A DNA stretch of 64,000 nt from Bacteroidota bacterium (lineage in GTDB: Bacteria > Bacteroidota > JABWAT01). The notes below the pieces were generated by a model that had not been told where the DNA came from, searched no databases, and saw only the letters and a program-made list of their open reading frames with translations. The stretch lies in NCBI GenBank assembly GCA_020161835.1, contig JAIUNL010000008.1, forward strand, positions 1 to 64,000, written 5' to 3'. Both the position numbers and the translations under genes were made by a program. Below are positions 61,393-64,000 of this stretch, piece after piece; position 1 is the first letter of the stretch, and each line of letters begins with the position of its first letter.

Positions 61393-63765
61393 ATGCAACC
61401 AACTGTAAAAACCGGATTCCCGGTCGAGGTTATTGAAAACCTAACCGAATTGCTGGCAACAGATATTCCCCTTACTGAAGGTATTCAGTTGGTATGCGAT
61501 TACTGCAATCAAACTCTCAATGCAACAGTTGTTTTAGCTTATCAATATCAAAAAGCCGCTGATATAATCAGTTTGATAGGTTCAGTGAATCTGAACCCGA
61601 ACCTGATGAGATCAGTTTCAACCTTCCATATTCACCGTAATGAAGGTGGAATTTTAAACTCCTGTTTGTCTGCTAAGGATGTTATTATTTCAAAAAATGT
61701 TGATGAGGCGCCCATTTGTCTTGAATTCATGCAAGAAATTCAGGCAAAACGTCTTTCTTCGGCTGTTGTACTCCCGGTCGGTATTGGTAATGAGCCCCGG
61801 TTTTTGTTTTCTCTCTATTTTACAAGTGAAAATTCACCAGCGTTTGTTGACGAAAACCAGCTTAAATTCGTAGCCAGTCATCTAAGCGTTCTTATTTCAA
61901 GACTTGAAATGAAGGACAAGCTTGAAATCCTGGAAAAGCAGGTTCATGTTGACCGGAAAATTATCAATCAGAAATCAACTGACATCCAGAAAAAGGGAGA
62001 ACAGTTAGATAATATTGATACCAAGCTCCGCCGTGTTGTTGAAGTTATGCTTTCAGGCAGCCGTGATCAGGAAACGCTGATGAAGGATACTTTTAAGGTT
62101 GTTTCTGATCTTCTCAACATGGAAACCATCGGTATGGGACACAGTTCAGGAGATTTTCTTGTACTTGAATATATCTACGATAAAGAAAACATCCTCAGAA
62201 AGGGAGATCAGTTTCCCTCGCTCGATCATTTTAAAGTAACCGTTAAAGGTGGCGGACATAACCAGGATATGGATATGAAAAATCCGTTCACCATGAAAAA
62301 ATATGTGAACCATCCTGTTTATCAGCATTTGGGATTTTCAACCTTTTTCAGCACGCCTATCCTGATTAATCAGGTCCCCTACGGAACATTGTTTGCTGCG
62401 TCAAAGTTTGTGAAGACGATCTCGATGTTTGAAGAAGATATGCTTTACTTCCTGGCTCATAAACTGGCGTTTGAAATCGAAAAACGGCAGATGGAAAGTA
62501 AGATTTTTGAACATAGCCGTGAACTTGAAAGATCAAATCAGGAATTAAAAACAATCAACCTGCTTGGTCAGGCAATTACCTCTGTTCTTGACCAGGGTGC
62601 CCTTCTTAAAACTATTTTGAAAAGTTTGGTTCAGGCTTCTGAGTGCGAAGATGCATCGTTGTTTCTATATGATGATTCAACTGATGAACTGATCATCAGC
62701 ATGGTGGCATCTGAGAAGAACAAGTCAATTGAAGGTTTCAGAATGCCCAGTACAAAAGGTATTGCAGGTTGGGTGTTTACAAACCGACATTCACAAATTG
62801 TGAATAATACCGGGAATGATAAACGGCATGATAAGGGTGTCGACAAAATTCTTCAGCACCGAACAGACAGTATTCTCTGTACACCGATTATCGGTCCTGA
62901 CAATATGATTTATGGTGTTGTTCAGCTGATCAATAAACTTGATGAAAACGGGTATGTTCAACGTGATCTTGAGTATATGGAAATGCTCATGCCGTTTATT
63001 TCCATTGCACTTAAAAATGCAAAACTGTTTACAATGGAACAGGAAACAACCCGGAAAGCACAGCAGGCACAGGCCTTGAAATCTGAGTTTCTGAGTAACA
63101 TGAGTCATGAACTCAGAACTCCGTTAACCTCCATTATTGCCTATACTGATATTTTACTGCGTGATTATGAAACATTCAACGACAGACAGAAAAAATCAGT
63201 TGACCGCATAAAAATGTCGTCAAAACACCTGCTGAATCTGATAAATGATATTCTTGATCTGTCAAAAATTGAAGCAGGGATGATGAATATTCATAAATCG
63301 GAAGTTGATCTTTCGATGATTATTTATTCGGCTGTATCCACTTTTGAACTTCAGACTCAGCAAAAGGGAATTCAGCTTAATGTTACACCTCCCGAATCAA
63401 GAGTAGTCTTACTCACAGACGAAATCAGGGTCAAGCAGATTTTGATTAATCTGGTCTCAAATGCACTTAAGTTTACTGACGAAGGTGGAATTTTTATTAC
63501 CTTTGGTGAATTAAGTGAAGAACAGATATTTATATCAGTTAAAGATACCGGAACCGGAATTCCGGATGAATCTAAAGAACTGATTTTTGAAAGTTTCAGG
63601 CAGGCCGATGGTTCTGCATCCAGAAAAGCCGGTGGAACCGGGCTTGGACTATCAATTTCTCAGAAACTGGCCACGTTATTAGGTGGTCGGCTGGAACTTG
63701 AAAGTGAAGTTGGCGTTGGTTCTACATTTACCTTATTGCTTCCGAATGACAGAGGATTACTATGA
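61393..63765 (+). CDS. Multi-GAF cytoplasmic sensor histidine kinase
   Basis: 790 residues, no membrane segment. Three GAF-like regions are visible (about 15-170, 215-365 and 395-540; the last, ECEDASLFLYDDSTDELII ... GIAGWVFTNRHSQIVNN, is canonical). Coiled-coil linkers lie at about 175-210 and 365-395. HisKA carries the phospho-acceptor His572 in SNMSHELRTPLTS. HATPase: NLVSNALKFTDEGG, VKDTGTGIP, GGTGLGLSISQKL. Its stop overlaps the start of the response regulator (ATGA), giving a two-component pair. Signal unknown. The ribosome binding site is weak. Confidence 0.93.
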   Translation: MQPTVKTGFPVEVIENLTELLATDIPLTEGIQLVCDYCNQTLNATVVLAYQYQKAADIISLIGSVNLNPNLMRSVSTFHIHRNEGGILNSCLSAKDVIISKNVDEAPICLEFMQEIQAKRLSSAVVLPVGIGNEPRFLFSLYFTSENSPAFVDENQLKFVASHLSVLISRLEMKDKLEILEKQVHVDRKIINQKSTDIQKKGEQLDNIDTKLRRVVEVMLSGSRDQETLMKDTFKVVSDLLNMETIGMGHSSGDFLVLEYIYDKENILRKGDQFPSLDHFKVTVKGGGHNQDMDMKNPFTMKKYVNHPVYQHLGFSTFFSTPILINQVPYGTLFAASKFVKTISMFEEDMLYFLAHKLAFEIEKRQMESKIFEHSRELERSNQELKTINLLGQAITSVLDQGALLKTILKSLVQASECEDASLFLYDDSTDELIISMVASEKNKSIEGFRMPSTKGIAGWVFTNRHSQIVNNTGNDKRHDKGVDKILQHRTDSILCTPIIGPDNMIYGVVQLINKLDENGYVQRDLEYMEMLMPFISIALKNAKLFTMEQETTRKAQQAQALKSEFLSNMSHELRTPLTSIIAYTDILLRDYETFNDRQKKSVDRIKMSSKHLLNLINDILDLSKIEAGMMNIHKSEVDLSMIIYSAVSTFELQTQQKGIQLNVTPPESRVVLLTDEIRVKQILINLVSNALKFTDEGGIFITFGELSEEQIFISVKDTGTGIPDESKELIFESFRQADGSASRKAGGTGLGLSISQKLATLLGGRLELESEVGVGSTFTLLLPNDRGLL

Positions 63766-64000
63766 ACAAGAAACATAAAGTCGTTGTTGTCGATGATGAC
63801 TTCTACCTTCTTGATGCCCTAAACATCCAGCTTAATTGTGAAGATTATGATGTGATCACACTTGAAAGTGGCATGAAGGCTTTTGAAACGATTAAAAAGG
63901 AACAACCAGATTGTGTGGTTCTTGACGTCATGATGCCGGGTAAAACGGGTATTGAAGTTGCCCGTGAGCTTAAGGCTGATGAAACTACCAAGCTTATTCC
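63762..64000 (+). CDS. Response regulator receiver domain, cut by window end
   Basis: The first 79 codons of a CheY-like receiver: acidic pocket VVVVDDDFYLL and phospho-acceptor Asp55 in CVVLDVMMPGKTGIEVA. The ATG overlaps the kinase stop codon, so it is the direct partner of that kinase. Any output domain lies beyond the window. Confidence 0.93.
   Translation, partial: MNKKHKVVVVDDDFYLLDALNIQLNCEDYDVITLESGMKAFETIKKEQPDCVVLDVMMPGKTGIEVARELKADETTKLI

Overview
The window is bacterial chromosomal DNA of moderate GC content from the Fibrobacteres-Chlorobi-Bacteroidetes group. It probably comes from an Ignavibacteria-like or related Bacteroidota/Chlorobiota lineage. Three things point there: many secreted proteins end in a type IX secretion (T9SS) type A sorting domain with the YPNPFNP..TIKF motif typical of that group; there are several Bacteroidota-style lipoproteins, YceI/DUF5777 genes and a FISUMP protein; and menaquinone is apparently made by the futalosine route (mqnC). 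The species cannot be named from the sequence. No tRNA, rRNA or CRISPR array was seen.

Layout. 1-119 is the end of an IS3-family element, the same element that is complete at 43531-44862 in the opposite orientation. 266-8543 holds four tandem minus-strand genes for large T9SS-exported proteins, each followed by its own terminator. 8648-18183 is a mixed region: a GT-C-like membrane glycosyltransferase, an M13 zinc peptidase, a FISUMP lipoprotein, an XRE regulator/DUF2975 pair, a SpoIIE-type phosphatase and an MgtC/DUF4010 membrane protein. 18184-27001 is a minus-strand peptide-type ABC transporter set (solute-binding protein, SH3-like protein, two permeases, one ATPase with two nucleotide-binding domains) with a large lipoprotein upstream.

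27314-43518 is the most coherent block, a plus-strand glucan-use locus. A LacI-family regulator with a perfect 20-bp operator in its own leader is followed by a GH94 phosphorylase, a small membrane protein, a GH2 enzyme, two GH144-type enzymes (one lipoprotein, one T9SS-exported), a family-1 sugar-binding lipoprotein, two MalF/MalG-type permeases and a 1156-residue multidomain (alpha/alpha)6 enzyme. GH144 is known for beta-1,2-glucan. The inferred scheme is: cut the polymer outside or in the periplasm, import oligosaccharides by ABC transport, then phosphorolyse them in the cytoplasm. There is no SusC/SusD pair and no ATPase gene for this importer.

After the IS come a beta-helix protein, a T9SS protein with five 77-residue FDSDPG repeats, a YbjQ protein, a small lipoprotein, a PafA-like alkaline phosphatase, a coiled-coil membrane protein and acetyl-CoA synthetase. 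A minus-strand operon (c-type cytochrome lipoprotein, two YceI proteins, DUF5777 barrel) follows, then penicillin-binding protein 1C and a GGDEF-mqnC pair. The window ends in a GAF histidine kinase with its response regulator, which is cut by the window end.

Intergenic DNA is crowded with several families of short palindromic and low-complexity repeats. Some copies lie inside coding sequence, some form terminator-like hairpins, and one supplies a stop codon.
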